64,000 bases of DNA from Riemerella anatipestifer (GTDB taxonomy: Bacteria > Bacteroidota > Bacteroidia > Flavobacteriales > Weeksellaceae), in NCBI RefSeq assembly GCF_009663465.1, contig NZ_QXHU01000006.1, forward strand, positions 54,992 to 118,991. Reading direction: 5' to 3'. This document shows, piece after piece, positions 33,112 to 43,279 of the stretch. Under the pieces are notes generated by a model, which saw nothing but the letters and a program-made list of their open reading frames with translations, was not told the origin of the DNA and did no database searches. The position numbers and the translations under genes are program-made. Position 1 is the stretch's first letter; each line of letters opens with the position of its first letter.

Positions 33112-33597
33112 ATGCAACTAGAACACCACGAAATCATCAACCCAAAACACCACAAAGAGATAAGCCTTATCTTGGAGCACCTACAATCTCCAGAAAACAT
33201 AGGGCTTATCCTTAGAACGGCTGAAGCTATGGGAGTGCAAAAAGTTGTGATAGTTTCTGATAACTTCCACCAACTTTCCCCTAGAATAAAACGAACCACA
33301 AGAAGTGCAGAAAATAATCTCAATATCATCTTTGTAAATAGTTGGGAAGAGGCTATCAATCATTTTGAAAAGAACACTCGTTTTTACGCACTAGAAAAAA
33401 CAAGTAAAAGTGTAGATTATGCAACTTTTGAATACCATTTCCCTTGTGCCATCGTATGCGGTAACGAAAAAAATGGGGTTTCCGAAAAAGCTCTAGAAAA
33501 GTGTACCGACCATCTACACATCAATATGTATGGAAAAAACACTTCTCTAAATGTAGCTATTGCTACTGGTATTTTACTTTCAAAAATAGTTTCCTAA
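33112..33597 (+). CDS. TrmH-family RNA 2'-O-methyltransferase
   Basis: 161 residues. SPOUT knot motifs are visible: SPENIGLILRTAEAMGV (motif 1), IVCGNEKNGVSEKAL (motif 2) and INMYGKNTSLNVAIATGILL (motif 3), where SLNVA carries the SAM-binding turn. The family methylates ribose 2'-OH in tRNA or rRNA; the target nucleotide cannot be read from sequence. It starts 15 bp after the mpl stop and is followed 10 bp later by ung. Confidence 0.88.
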   Translation: MQLEHHEIINPKHHKEISLILEHLQSPENIGLILRTAEAMGVQKVVIVSDNFHQLSPRIKRTTRSAENNLNIIFVNSWEEAINHFEKNTRFYALEKTSKSVDYATFEYHFPCAIVCGNEKNGVSEKALEKCTDHLHINMYGKNTSLNVAIATGILLSKIVS

Positions 33598-33607
33598 AAA
33601 ATAGAAT

Positions 33608-34249
33608 ATGACTTGGACTGAAGTATTAGCACCTATAAAAAATTCCTCTTATTTTAAAAATTTATGGCAAAAAGTAAAACAGGAATATCATCAGTATAAA
33701 TGCTTTCCTCCCAAAGAACAAATATTTAGAGCGATTGAACTTACTCCTTTTGAAGAAGTGAAAGTCGTAATTTTAGGGCAAGACCCTTATCATAATGATT
33801 TTCAAGCTAATGGATTATGTTTTTCTGTATCAGACCAAGTACTCGCACCACCATCACTAAGAAATATTTTTAAAGAATTACAAGACGACTTAGGTATAAT
33901 TAAAACCAGCAACGAGCTAGACTCTTGGGCAAAGCAAGGCGTACTTCTACTAAATGCTACTCTTACCGTAAAAGCTCACGAAGCGAACTCTCATAAAGAT
34001 TTAGGTTGGGAAACCTTTACAGATTTTATCATCAAGGAAATATCAAATAAGAAAGAAAATGTTGTTTTTGTGCTTTGGGGTTCTTTTGCACAAAAGAAAA
34101 CTCAATTTATAGACGCACACAAACATCATATTATAAAGACCGCTCACCCTTCTCCTCTATCCGCCCACAGAGGTTTTTTAGGTAGTAGACCTTTCTCTAA
34201 GATAAACAGCTATCTTCTATCAAAAAATAAGGAGGAAATTAAATGGTAA
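33608..34249 (+). CDS. ung: Uracil-DNA glycosylase
   Basis: 213 residues, usual length. The water-activating loop GQDPYHNDFQANGLCFSV and the DNA-intercalating loop HPSPLSAHRGFLGSRPFS are intact, with LLLNATLTV and VFVLWGSFAQKK between them. It removes uracil from DNA to start base excision repair. The final gene of the mpl-trmH-ung group; the SRP RNA lies downstream on the opposite strand. Confidence 0.97.
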   Translation: MTWTEVLAPIKNSSYFKNLWQKVKQEYHQYKCFPPKEQIFRAIELTPFEEVKVVILGQDPYHNDFQANGLCFSVSDQVLAPPSLRNIFKELQDDLGIIKTSNELDSWAKQGVLLLNATLTVKAHEANSHKDLGWETFTDFIIKEISNKKENVVFVLWGSFAQKKTQFIDAHKHHIIKTAHPSPLSAHRGFLGSRPFSKINSYLLSKNKEEIKW

Positions 34250-34268
34250 CTTGAGTGAATAAAAAAAT

Positions 34269-34361
34269 GGCAAGCTACCTAAATCACACCGCTACAACCG
34301 ATTACCTTTGCTGCGTTCCCACCCTGGAGGATTTTCAGGAGCTGGTTGTTTAGGACTTGCC
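34269..34361 (-). ncRNA. ffs: Signal recognition particle RNA, small type
   Basis: On the minus strand the ends GGCAAG and CTTGCC pair, and the apical domain contains the conserved GGGAACGCAGCAAAGGTAA, the Bacteroidota form of the SRP tetraloop and symmetrical loop (compare GGAAGCAGCA in other bacteria). About 93 nt, typical of the small bacterial SRP RNA. It has its own promoter and lies between ung and mnmD. Confidence 0.9.
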
Positions 34362-34365
34362 GTTG

Positions 34366-34395
34366 CAAATATACAACTTTTTCAGAAAATACAAA
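34366..34395 (-). promoter_or_regulatory. Promoter of the SRP RNA
   Basis: Minus strand TTTG (34392-34395), 18 bp, TATATTTG (34366-34373). The RNA would start about 5 nt downstream, at 34361. Confidence 0.8.
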
Positions 34396-34424
34396 ACATC
34401 AGAAAATTTATAGCTTCAGTAGAA

Positions 34425-35099
34425 CTACATTTTCCATGCGTTTATCATTTCTCTTTTCCCTTTAGGACCTTCTAATTTTTCCACTTTAAAATTAAGCGAT
34501 TTTAACACCCTCTGAAAACTCCCTTTAGAAGAGTATGTAGTTAACAAACCTCCTACTTTCATTTTCTCTGCCACCATTTCCATAAGAGGTAGCTCCCACA
34601 AATCTGGCTGAACTCTAGCTCCAAAACAATCGAAGTACACCAAATCTATCTTTGGCAACTCAATGTTTTTTAATTCATAAAAATCTGTATTAATTTTTGT
34701 GATATTAAAATTAGGCAATATCTCGCAAGGTTGCTCCCATTCACATTCGTGTAAAGTTGTGTTGATAACATCTATATCAGGAAGATTAAATAAATTATGA
34801 AAAGATAGTTCCTTAATTTCTTTTAAATTCACAGGATACTTCTCTAGAGTAAAATAATTTATTTTCTTTATATCATTAGAAGCCCTTATTTTTTCCATAG
34901 TTACTAAAGCATTCAGCCCCGTCCCAAAACCAAGCTCTAATATATTTATTTCCAAATCATTAACTCTATCTAAACCATTCTTAATAAACACATGCCTTGC
35001 TTCTTGAAGTGCTCCATGATGAGAATGATACCCCTCACTTAAATCATTTATAAACAATGTTTTAGAACCATCTTCCGTTAATTTAACCTCTCTTTTCAT
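34425..35099 (-). CDS. mnmD: tRNA (mnm5s2U34)-methyltransferase
   Basis: 224 residues from MKREVKLTEDGSKTLFINDL. The longer frame to 35141 adds 14 residues that overlap the divergent ilvE promoter, so I reject it. LELGFGTGLNALVTME is the SAM-binding motif I, YHSHHGALQEARHVFI precedes it, and IDLVYFDCFGARVQPDLW follows. The MnmD domain (DUF752, without the MnmC oxidase half) makes the last methylation of mnm5s2U34 in tRNA. Divergent from ilvE. Confidence 0.9.
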   Translation of the reverse strand: MKREVKLTEDGSKTLFINDLSEGYHSHHGALQEARHVFIKNGLDRVNDLEINILELGFGTGLNALVTMEKIRASNDIKKINYFTLEKYPVNLKEIKELSFHNLFNLPDIDVINTTLHECEWEQPCEILPNFNITKINTDFYELKNIELPKIDLVYFDCFGARVQPDLWELPLMEMVAEKMKVGGLLTTYSSKGSFQRVLKSLNFKVEKLEGPKGKREMINAWKM

Positions 35100-35127
35100 T
35101 CTATTTTTTTTCAAAAATAAACCAAAA

Positions 35128-35158
35128 TTTGGATATTCCAAAAATTATATTATCTTTG
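35128..35158 (+). promoter_or_regulatory. Promoter of ilvE
   Basis: TTTG (35128-35131), 19 bp spacer, TATCTTTG (35151-35158): an exact consensus match. The ATG is 26 bp downstream. Confidence 0.88.
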
Positions 35159-35183
35159 TGAACAACGAGTAAATTTTTCAAAA

Positions 35184-36257
35184 ATGATAATTCAAAAATC
35201 AGAAAATCCTAGAATTGATAGTTTCAATCCAGAAAATTTTTCTTTCGGGAATACCTTTATAGACCATATGGTAATATGTGAATATGAAAATGGAAAGTGG
35301 GGAGAACCTAAACTTATGCCTTATGGCCCCTTACCATTTACTCCCGCTATGATGGGGGTTAACTATGGACAGGCTTGTTTTGAAGGTATGAAGGCTTATA
35401 AGGATAAAGATGGAGAGGTTTACTTATTCCGTCCAGAGAAAAACTTTGCAAGAATTAACAAATCTGCAAAAAGACTAGCAATACCTGAACTCCATGAAGA
35501 AGTTTTCATGAATGGATTAAAAGCACTCATGGATATTGATAGAGATTGGATTCCTTACGGAGAAAACTCCTCTTTATATATTCGTCCTTTATTATTTGCT
35601 ACAGAAGAAGCTCTTAAAGCAAGAATAGCCGACAAATATATGTTTGCTATAGTGGCAGCACCAGCAAAATCTTACTATACAGAACCTGTTTCTGTAAAAA
35701 TCGCAGACTATTACTCTCGTGCTGCTAGTGGTGGAGTTGGTTCAGCTAAGGCAGCTGGAAACTATGCCGCTTCTTTCTATCCAACTAAATTAGCTAATGA
35801 GGAAGGTTATGAGCAGATTATTTGGACAGACGACGCTTCTCACGAGTATTTTGAAGAAAGTGGCACTATGAATGTATTTGTAAGAATAGGAGATACTATT
35901 TACACACCTCCTACATCTGATAAAATATTAGACGGTGTAACTAGAGATAGCTTTATACAACTAGCCAAACACAATAATATAAAGGTAAAAGTAGAACCCG
36001 TTAGCGTAAAGAAAGTGATTGAAGCACACAAAGAAGGTACTTTAAAAGAAGTTTGGGGTGTTGGGACAGCAGTAGTTTTAAGTGTATTCCAAGCGTTAGG
36101 TTACAAAGAGGAGAAAATGGTTTTACCACAGTTAAGCGAAGAAGAAAGTTTTGCAATAAAACTTAAAAACCAATTAGTAAGTATTCAAACTAATACAAGT
36201 GAAGACCCATTTGGATGGAGATATAAAGTAGAGAAAGGATTTGTAGATACTTTATAA
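35184..36257 (+). CDS. ilvE: Branched-chain-amino-acid aminotransferase
   Basis: 357 residues. Fold-type IV PLP aminotransferase: CFEGMKAYKDKDGEVYLFRPEKNFAR, the PLP lysine in GGVGSAKAAGNYAAS, and ESGTMNVFVRIGD. The C-terminus YKEEKMVLP...GWRYKVE is that of the longer (class II, about 350 aa) type. It interconverts Leu, Ile and Val with their keto acids. Has its own promoter and a strong terminator, so it is monocistronic. Confidence 0.95.
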   Translation: MIIQKSENPRIDSFNPENFSFGNTFIDHMVICEYENGKWGEPKLMPYGPLPFTPAMMGVNYGQACFEGMKAYKDKDGEVYLFRPEKNFARINKSAKRLAIPELHEEVFMNGLKALMDIDRDWIPYGENSSLYIRPLLFATEEALKARIADKYMFAIVAAPAKSYYTEPVSVKIADYYSRAASGGVGSAKAAGNYAASFYPTKLANEEGYEQIIWTDDASHEYFEESGTMNVFVRIGDTIYTPPTSDKILDGVTRDSFIQLAKHNNIKVKVEPVSVKKVIEAHKEGTLKEVWGVGTAVVLSVFQALGYKEEKMVLPQLSEEESFAIKLKNQLVSIQTNTSEDPFGWRYKVEKGFVDTL

Positions 36258-36281
36258 TAACATCTAAATATAAGTTATAAG

Positions 36282-36316
36282 AAAGAGAAGACTAACAGAA
36301 TAGTCTTCTCTTTTTT
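36282..36316 (+). terminator. Terminator of ilvE
   Basis: AAAGAGAAGACTA pairs with TAGTCTTCTCTTT in a 13 bp stem with a 6-nt loop, followed by TTT. Confidence 0.9.
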
Positions 36317-36528
36317 ATGATGACTAAAAGTACACAAATTTTCAAGTTCAGCTCTTTAAATTGAAATAAAAAACCCTGACACTTTAGAAAGCATCAGGGT
36401 AAAAACTAATAACCATGAAAACTCAAATTAAACATGAGAATCGTTATCATTACATCAAAAGCTGTGCCAAAAAAAGTTTTAAAACTAGAAATAAGTTCGT
36501 ATTTTTGTACGGTTAAAATTAAAATAAA
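36317..36528. other. Intergenic region with hairpin and possible tiny ORF
   Basis: ACCCTGA (36373-36379) pairs with TCAGGGT (36394-36400). ATG 36415 opens a 33-codon frame (MKTQIKHENRYHYIKSCAKK...) ending at 36516, which would overlap the possible ndk -7 box TATTTTTG (36500-36507). I see no family match and no support that it is translated. The hairpin and the His-rich peptide together would suit a leader, but evidence is thin. Confidence 0.3.
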
Positions 36529-36948
36529 ATGTCAGGAAACATTACTTTTACGATGATTAAACCAGATGCAGTAGCAGATGGACACATAGGAGCTATACTT
36601 GGGAAAATAGCTGAAGCTGGATTTAAAATTAAAGCAATGAAACTTACTCAACTCACAGTAGCAGATGCTAAGAAGTTTTATGAAGTTCATGCTGAAAGAC
36701 CTTTCTACGGAGAGTTAGTAGAGTTTATGTCTTCTGGTCCTATTGTAGCTGCTGTTTTAGAAAAAGAAAATGCAGTTGAAGATTTCAGAAAACTAATTGG
36801 TGCTACAAACCCTGCAGAAGCAGCTGAAGGTACTATAAGAAAAATGTTTGCTAGAAGTGTAGGAGAAAATGCAGTACACGGCTCTGATTCTGACGAAAAT
36901 GCACAAATAGAATCAGCATTCCACTTCTCTGGAAGAGAAATTTTCTAA
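36529..36948 (+). CDS. ndk: Nucleoside diphosphate kinase
   Basis: 139 residues, standard size. The opening [17 protein letters not shown] and the catalytic-His segment [15 protein letters not shown] are the family signatures. It transfers phosphate from ATP to nucleoside diphosphates via phosphohistidine. It is the only gene between two terminators, so it is monocistronic. Confidence 0.97.
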   Translation: MSGNITFTMIKPDAVADGHIGAILGKIAEAGFKIKAMKLTQLTVADAKKFYEVHAERPFYGELVEFMSSGPIVAAVLEKENAVEDFRKLIGATNPAEAAEGTIRKMFARSVGENAVHGSDSDENAQIESAFHFSGREIF

Positions 36949-36971
36949 GAAGAATAAAAACAATATCACAA

Positions 36972-37004
36972 AAAAGGCTATCTCATCTCTGAAATAGCCT
37001 TTTT
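36972..37004 (+). terminator. Terminator of ndk
   Basis: AAAAAAGGCTAT and ATAGCCTTTTTT pair around an 11-nt loop. It can also serve atpC, which ends on the opposite strand at 37045. Confidence 0.85.
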
Positions 37005-37044
37005 TGTATCATTAAATCAATAACAAACTAACTTTTCTTCTTTC

Positions 37045-37326
37045 TTATTCGCAAAGGATAATCCCTTTATCGTTACTAAATTCTATAACGCCACTCTTTA
37101 TCGGAAGCGAATAAACAGAGTCTTTACCATCTTCTTTAGAAAAATACTTCGCATAATCTGCTGATACTTTATCAAGGTAAAGTTTTACCTTTCCCCCAAC
37201 TAAAGACGATACAATAGCTGCGTGATTTTTCATAATATGAAACTCTCCATTCTTCCCTGGAAGTAGTACAGAGTCTACCTCTCCCTCAAAAGCTACATAT
37301 TCTGGTGTTAATATTTTTATATTCAT
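37045..37326 (-). CDS. atpC: F-type ATP synthase epsilon subunit, short form
   Basis: 93 residues: the N-terminal beta-sandwich only (MNIKILTPEYVAFEGEVDSVLLPGKNGEFHIMKNHAAIV). The C-terminal helical hairpin of longer epsilon subunits (about 130-140 aa), which inhibits ATP hydrolysis, is absent. This short form is usual for Bacteroidota. It couples beta and gamma in the rotor. It lies 73 bp after atpD and both are away from the rest of the ATP synthase genes, also usual in the phylum. Confidence 0.93.
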   Translation of the reverse strand: MNIKILTPEYVAFEGEVDSVLLPGKNGEFHIMKNHAAIVSSLVGGKVKLYLDKVSADYAKYFSKEDGKDSVYSLPIKSGVIEFSNDKGIILCE

Positions 37327-37399
37327 TTTAAAAGACAGTTTAAAATTTCAAGTGTTGAGTTCTAGAATAATCTCCAAAACTCAACACTTAAAATCTGAA

Positions 37400-38959
<1,560 letters not shown>

Positions 38960-39048
38960 TTGCTTAAAAAAAAGATTTTTATCATATTTGCAAAACAAGT
39001 ATTTGGAAAGATTTTATTGTTCTAAAATAATTCCAGTAAACCTATTTT

Positions 39049-39969
39049 ATGAAAGTTATAAGCTCCATATCCGAATATAAAAACACCTCTCCCACCGCTC
39101 TTTCAATAGGAATGTTTGATGGTGTTCATCTTGGACATCAAAGCATTATCAAAAATTTAAAGGAAATATCAGACGAGAAAAATCTCAGTTCTGGACTACT
39201 GACTTTTTGGCCACATCCTAGAACTATATTTAATCCTAATGAAAATTTAAAACTTCTAAATACTTTAGCCGAAAAGACCTCTTTAATAGAGAATTTGGGT
39301 GTGGATTTTCTTTTTTTGCAAAACTTTGACGAAGACTTTAGAAACCTCTCCGCAGATGATTTTGTAAAGAAAATATTGGTAGATAAACTTAATGTAAAGT
39401 ATCTTATTATAGGTTACGACCATCGTTTTGGAAAAGATAAAAAAGGAGATTTCAATCTGCTCCAAAAAATGGCAACCGAATTTGATTTTGAAGTTCAGCA
39501 ATTAGATGCCATACAGCTAGAAAACCAAAACATCAGTTCTACTAAAATTAGGAATGCAATTGCCAGTGGTGATTTTAAAAGTGCTAATGATATGCTGGGC
39601 TACCATTACCCACTAAGTGGCAAGGTGATACACGGTAAAAAAATAGGAAGAACCATTGGCTATCCTACCGCTAATATCAGTATTGATAATATTAAATTAT
39701 TACCTAAAAAAGGGGCTTATATTGTAGAAGTTTGGATAGACAATCTATTCTATAAGGGAATGCTAAGCGTAGGTACTAATCCCACAGTATCAGGCACGGA
39801 ATTATCTGTTGAAGTGTATATTATAGACTTTAATAAAGATATTTACGACCAAGACATCACCATCAAATTTAGAGATTTTCTACATGAAGAAATTAAGTTT
39901 GACGGACTAGAAGCTCTTATCAAAAAACTTGACGAAGATAAAGCTCTAACCGAAAGTTTTGAGTTCTAA
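39049..39969 (+). CDS. ribF: Bifunctional riboflavin kinase/FAD synthetase
   Basis: 306 residues. The N-terminal FAD synthetase (nucleotidyl-transferase fold) shows GMFDGVHLGHQSIIKNL and, near 145-155, ISSTKIRNAI (the ISSTxIR box). The C-terminal flavokinase has HGKKIGRTIGYPTANI, a GxY..G region, and FRDFLHEEIKF. It converts riboflavin to FMN and FAD. Alone on the plus strand between convergent genes. Confidence 0.95.
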   Translation: MKVISSISEYKNTSPTALSIGMFDGVHLGHQSIIKNLKEISDEKNLSSGLLTFWPHPRTIFNPNENLKLLNTLAEKTSLIENLGVDFLFLQNFDEDFRNLSADDFVKKILVDKLNVKYLIIGYDHRFGKDKKGDFNLLQKMATEFDFEVQQLDAIQLENQNISSTKIRNAIASGDFKSANDMLGYHYPLSGKVIHGKKIGRTIGYPTANISIDNIKLLPKKGAYIVEVWIDNLFYKGMLSVGTNPTVSGTELSVEVYIIDFNKDIYDQDITIKFRDFLHEEIKFDGLEALIKKLDEDKALTESFEF

Positions 39970-39972
39970 AAG

Positions 39973-40326
39973 CTATAAACTCAATATTTCTTCTTTTTGT
40001 TTTTTAGTGAGTTTGCTAAAAACCAAGTCGTAAGAGTGATCTAACAACTCCAACAATAATGATTTTGGTAAACCTTCTACCACCACCGTGTTCCAATGTT
40101 TTTTATTCATGTGGTAAGCCCCGTATATTTGAGGATATTGTTCCCTCAACACTTCGCTCCATTCGGGATTGGTTTTTACATTAAATGCCAATGGAATTTT
40201 ATCTAAAGAAAGTAACAAAAAGACTTTACCTGAAACCTTAAATACCAAAGTTTCATCATTAAAAGGAAAACTTTCGGTAACACCTTTCTTCTCTAGACAA
40301 TAGGCTCTTATAGTTTCTATATCCAT
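39973..40326 (-). CDS. MmcQ/YjbR-family protein
   Basis: 117 residues: IETIRAYCLEKKGVTESFPF, then VFKVSGKVFLLL, FNVKTNPEWSEVLREQYPQIYGAYHMNKKHWNTVVV and LLDHSYDLVFSKLTKKQ. This is the complete YjbR fold (double-wing DNA-binding-like). Function is unknown although nucleic acid binding is proposed for relatives. It starts 5 bp after the DUF1304 gene's stop, so the two are co-transcribed. Confidence 0.88.
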   Translation of the reverse strand: MDIETIRAYCLEKKGVTESFPFNDETLVFKVSGKVFLLLSLDKIPLAFNVKTNPEWSEVLREQYPQIYGAYHMNKKHWNTVVVEGLPKSLLLELLDHSYDLVFSKLTKKQKEEILSL

Positions 40327-40331
40327 AATTT

Positions 40332-40700
40332 TTATCTAGCCAACAGACAAAACAACAACGCCAACATTGCAGGTACAGCTTGTAATAGAATAATTTTCTT
40401 ACTAGCCGTAAGCCCTCCGTAAATTCCCGCTACAATAACACAACCAAGAAAGAAAGCCCTTACATTAAAACTCCATTCTGGGTTTTCTATCAAAAAAGAC
40501 CACACCAAACCTGCGACTAAAAACCCGTTATACAACCCTTGATTGGCTGCCAACCCCTTAGTGGGTCTAAATAATTCTTTCGGTAGGCTTTTACCAAAAA
40601 CTCTTTTCCCTGCTGTTTCCCATGCAAACATTTCCATCCACAAAATATAAAGATGCTCTACTGCTACTAAAACCGTTAAAATTTCTCCTATTACTTTCAT
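40332..40700 (-). CDS. DUF1304 membrane protein
   Basis: 122 residues with four predicted transmembrane helices: IGEILTVLVAVEHLYILWMEMFAW, NQGLYNGFLVAGLVWSFLI, AFFLGCVIVAGIYGGL and LLQAVPAMLALLFCLLAR. The motif ANQGLYNGFLVAGL is typical of DUF1304 (YqjF-like). No function is known. Next to the speB unit, separated from it by a hairpin (AAAGAGG/CCTCTTT, near 40739-40777). Confidence 0.85.
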   Translation of the reverse strand: MKVIGEILTVLVAVEHLYILWMEMFAWETAGKRVFGKSLPKELFRPTKGLAANQGLYNGFLVAGLVWSFLIENPEWSFNVRAFFLGCVIVAGIYGGLTASKKIILLQAVPAMLALLFCLLAR

Positions 40701-40797
40701 ATTTAACCTTTTATTTATTGAGCTTAAATTTGATAAAACAAAGAGGTCATCTTAAATTCAAAAGACAACCTCTTTATTATTAGATTAAGATATAGAT

Positions 40798-41655
40798 TTA
40801 TTTCTTATTAGCCAAATGATAATAAGCCAACATCTTATAATATAGCTTTGCTGCTAAAAATGCCGTAGGTTTCGCCATTGGAGAATCCATTAGCTCTACA
40901 ATATCAAAAGCTACTACATTGCATTTTTCAAACACCTTTTTTAGAAGCTCTAAAGTAGGATACCAAGCTAAACCTCCAGGCTCTGGCGTCCCTGTAGATG
41001 GAGCAATAGAAGGGTCAAACGCATCTAAATCTATCGTAATGTAAACATTTCCTGACACCTTTTCTAATACCTCATCTATCCAATTAGGATTTTGAGCGAT
41101 TTCGTGAGCCCAAAAACACTGTCCTTTTGGTACATATTGCATCTCTTCTGCGTCCATAGAACGGATACCTACTTGCACTAGATTATGCTTCTGACTAGCT
41201 TCAAACACCGCACAAGCGTGGTTAGATGTAGACCCGTGAAACTCTGGGCGAAGGTCTGTATGAGCATCTAATTGTAATACCGTAAGGTTCTCATATTTCT
41301 CTCCTACCGCACGGATAGAGCCTATAGATACCGAATGCTCCCCACCAAAAAGAGTAAATAATTTATCTTCGTGCTTTAGGAGTTCTTTTGTTTTTTGGTA
41401 CACCGCCTCCGTCATAGCTTCTGGAGAGCTATCTTCCGTTACCTCACCTGCTAAATACACGCCTTCTAAATAAGGCTCTGTACCTGTCTCAATATCATAA
41501 AGCTCCATATTTTCGGAAGCATCTAAAAATAGTTCTGGACCTTTATCAGCTCCTTTACCCCAAGTAGATGTCCCGTCATAAGGAACGGTAACTAACATTA
41601 CTTTTGAGTTTTCTAAACTTGCATTTTCCTCTGGAATACCTGCGTATGTTTTCAT
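40798..41655 (-). CDS. speB: Agmatinase
   Basis: 285 residues of the ureohydrolase fold. Mn-binding motifs are GGEHSVSIG, DAHTDLRPEFHG and DLDAFDPSIAPSTGTPEPGG, all intact. It splits agmatine to putrescine and urea, using the product of the arginine decarboxylase encoded 26 bp upstream. speA and speB form one minus-strand unit dedicated to putrescine from arginine. Confidence 0.93.
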   Translation of the reverse strand: MKTYAGIPEENASLENSKVMLVTVPYDGTSTWGKGADKGPELFLDASENMELYDIETGTEPYLEGVYLAGEVTEDSSPEAMTEAVYQKTKELLKHEDKLFTLFGGEHSVSIGSIRAVGEKYENLTVLQLDAHTDLRPEFHGSTSNHACAVFEASQKHNLVQVGIRSMDAEEMQYVPKGQCFWAHEIAQNPNWIDEVLEKVSGNVYITIDLDAFDPSIAPSTGTPEPGGLAWYPTLELLKKVFEKCNVVAFDIVELMDSPMAKPTAFLAAKLYYKMLAYYHLANKK

Positions 41656-41681
41656 TTAATATAATTTTGTGTTATTATTTC

Positions 41682-43073
41682 TTAATAGCCTACCAGCTTA
41701 AGTACATCTTCTGGACTTTGTTTTTCTCTAAATAGCTCGTAAACAAAGTTGCCTTCTTCATCTTTAGTAATTAAAATGTGTCTTGGTTGAGGAATTAAAC
41801 AGTGGTGTGCCCCTCCGTAGCCACTAATACTCTCCTGATAAGCCCCCGTATTAAAGAACCCTATATAAAGAGGCTTGGTATCGCTAAATACAGGGAGATA
41901 GATGGCATTAGTATGCTGTTCGGAGTTGTAGTAGTCATCAGAATCACAAGTAAGACCTCCTAAAAACACCCTTTCATAACTGTCCTCCCAACGGTTGAGT
42001 GGCAACATAATAAAGTGTCTAGAAATAGCCCAAGTATCTGGCAAAGTCGTCATAAAACTACTGTCTATCATATCCCATTTCTCACGGTCGTTTTGCCTTT
42101 TCTGACTGATAATTTGGTACAGATTAGCACCACTTTCGCCCACGGTAAAAGACCCAAATTCGGTATAGATATTAGGCTCTTCTACCCCTTCTTCTTCACA
42201 GAATTTTTTAATTTGAGAAACAATCTCATTCACCATATACTCATAGTCGTAATCAAAGTTGAGCGAGGTTTTAATAGGAAACCCACCACCTATGTTAAGC
42301 GAATCTACCTCTGGTGCAATTTTCTTAAGCCTTGCATACACTCGTAGACACTTAAAGAGTTCGTTCCAATAATAAGCGGTGTCTTTAATCCCTGTATTGA
42401 TGAAAAAGTGTAACATTTTTAGCCTTGCATTAGGGTGCTCCGCTATTTTCTGACTGTAATATGGGATAATATCCTTATAACCTATCCCCAATCTAGAGGT
42501 ATAAAATTCAAACTTCGGTTCTTCTTCGGAAGCAATTCTAATCCCGATATTAAAGGTAGTGTCTATACTTTCTGTAAGTTTATCCAGCTCTCTGTAATTA
42601 TCTAGGATAGGTGTAATGTTCTCAAAACCTTCATTGATTAAATCTGATATTTTCTCTAAATAATCATCGGTTTTAAAACCATTACAAATCACTTCTATAT
42701 CTTTGGTTACTTTGCCTTTATCGTAGAGTTTTCGTACAATATCCATATCAAACGCAGACGAAGTCTCCATACTAATATCGTTTTTAAGAGCTTCCTCTAG
42801 CACAAAAGAAAAATGGCTAGACTTAGTACAGTAACAGTAGCGATACGTATTGCGATACTCGTTTTTAGCAATGGCTTCCGAAAACCATTTTTTTGCCCTT
42901 TGGATATTTTGCGAAATCTTTGGTAAGTAACTTATCTTTAGAGGTGTCCCAAACTTCTCTACCACTTCCATTAGGTTAATCCCGTGAAAATGAAGACTTT
43001 CATTCTCATAGCTAAACTCTTCTTGTGGAAAATAAAGCGTTTGGTCTATCAGTTCCGAATATTTAATTTTCAT
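41682..43073 (-). CDS. speA: Biosynthetic arginine decarboxylase
   Basis: 463 residues from MKIKYSELIDQTLYFPQEEF; the longer frame begins with a hydrophobic run and is rejected. Fold-type III PLP decarboxylase: the CTKSSHFSFVLEEAL segment holds the PLP lysine (K in CTK), with NIGGGFPIKTS and TEFGSFTVGESG further on and the C-terminal PRHILITKDEEGNFVYELF. At 463 aa it is shorter than E. coli SpeA (658), matching the compact Bacteroidota type. Makes agmatine, used by speB downstream. Confidence 0.9.
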   Translation of the reverse strand: MKIKYSELIDQTLYFPQEEFSYENESLHFHGINLMEVVEKFGTPLKISYLPKISQNIQRAKKWFSEAIAKNEYRNTYRYCYCTKSSHFSFVLEEALKNDISMETSSAFDMDIVRKLYDKGKVTKDIEVICNGFKTDDYLEKISDLINEGFENITPILDNYRELDKLTESIDTTFNIGIRIASEEEPKFEFYTSRLGIGYKDIIPYYSQKIAEHPNARLKMLHFFINTGIKDTAYYWNELFKCLRVYARLKKIAPEVDSLNIGGGFPIKTSLNFDYDYEYMVNEIVSQIKKFCEEEGVEEPNIYTEFGSFTVGESGANLYQIISQKRQNDREKWDMIDSSFMTTLPDTWAISRHFIMLPLNRWEDSYERVFLGGLTCDSDDYYNSEQHTNAIYLPVFSDTKPLYIGFFNTGAYQESISGYGGAHHCLIPQPRHILITKDEEGNFVYELFREKQSPEDVLKLVGY

Positions 43074-43214
43074 TCTATTATTAAGTCTTTGGATTTTACT
43101 AAAACTAAGTGCAAAAATGCAAAAAAAGAATGGATATAAAAGCACCTATTGTAAAAAAGTTTCCCCAAAAAACAATACAGTCCCGCTCTAAAAAAATGAT
43201 ATAGACCTCATAAA

Positions 43215-43279
43215 AAAATCGTCTAAACGATTTTATAAAAACCTTTAGACGATTTGCTCCATTCGTTTAGACGATTTTA
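43215..43279. repeat. Three copies of a TTTAGACGATTT palindromic module
   Basis: AAAATCGT-CTAA-ACGATTTT (43215-43234) is a hairpin by itself. The module TTTAGACGATTT occurs again at 43244-43255 and as CGTTTAGACGATTTTA at 43264-43279, overlapping the stop of the HU-like gene. Each later copy can pair with the first half of the first. They may form the terminator of the HU-like gene, or alternative structures. Confidence 0.6.
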
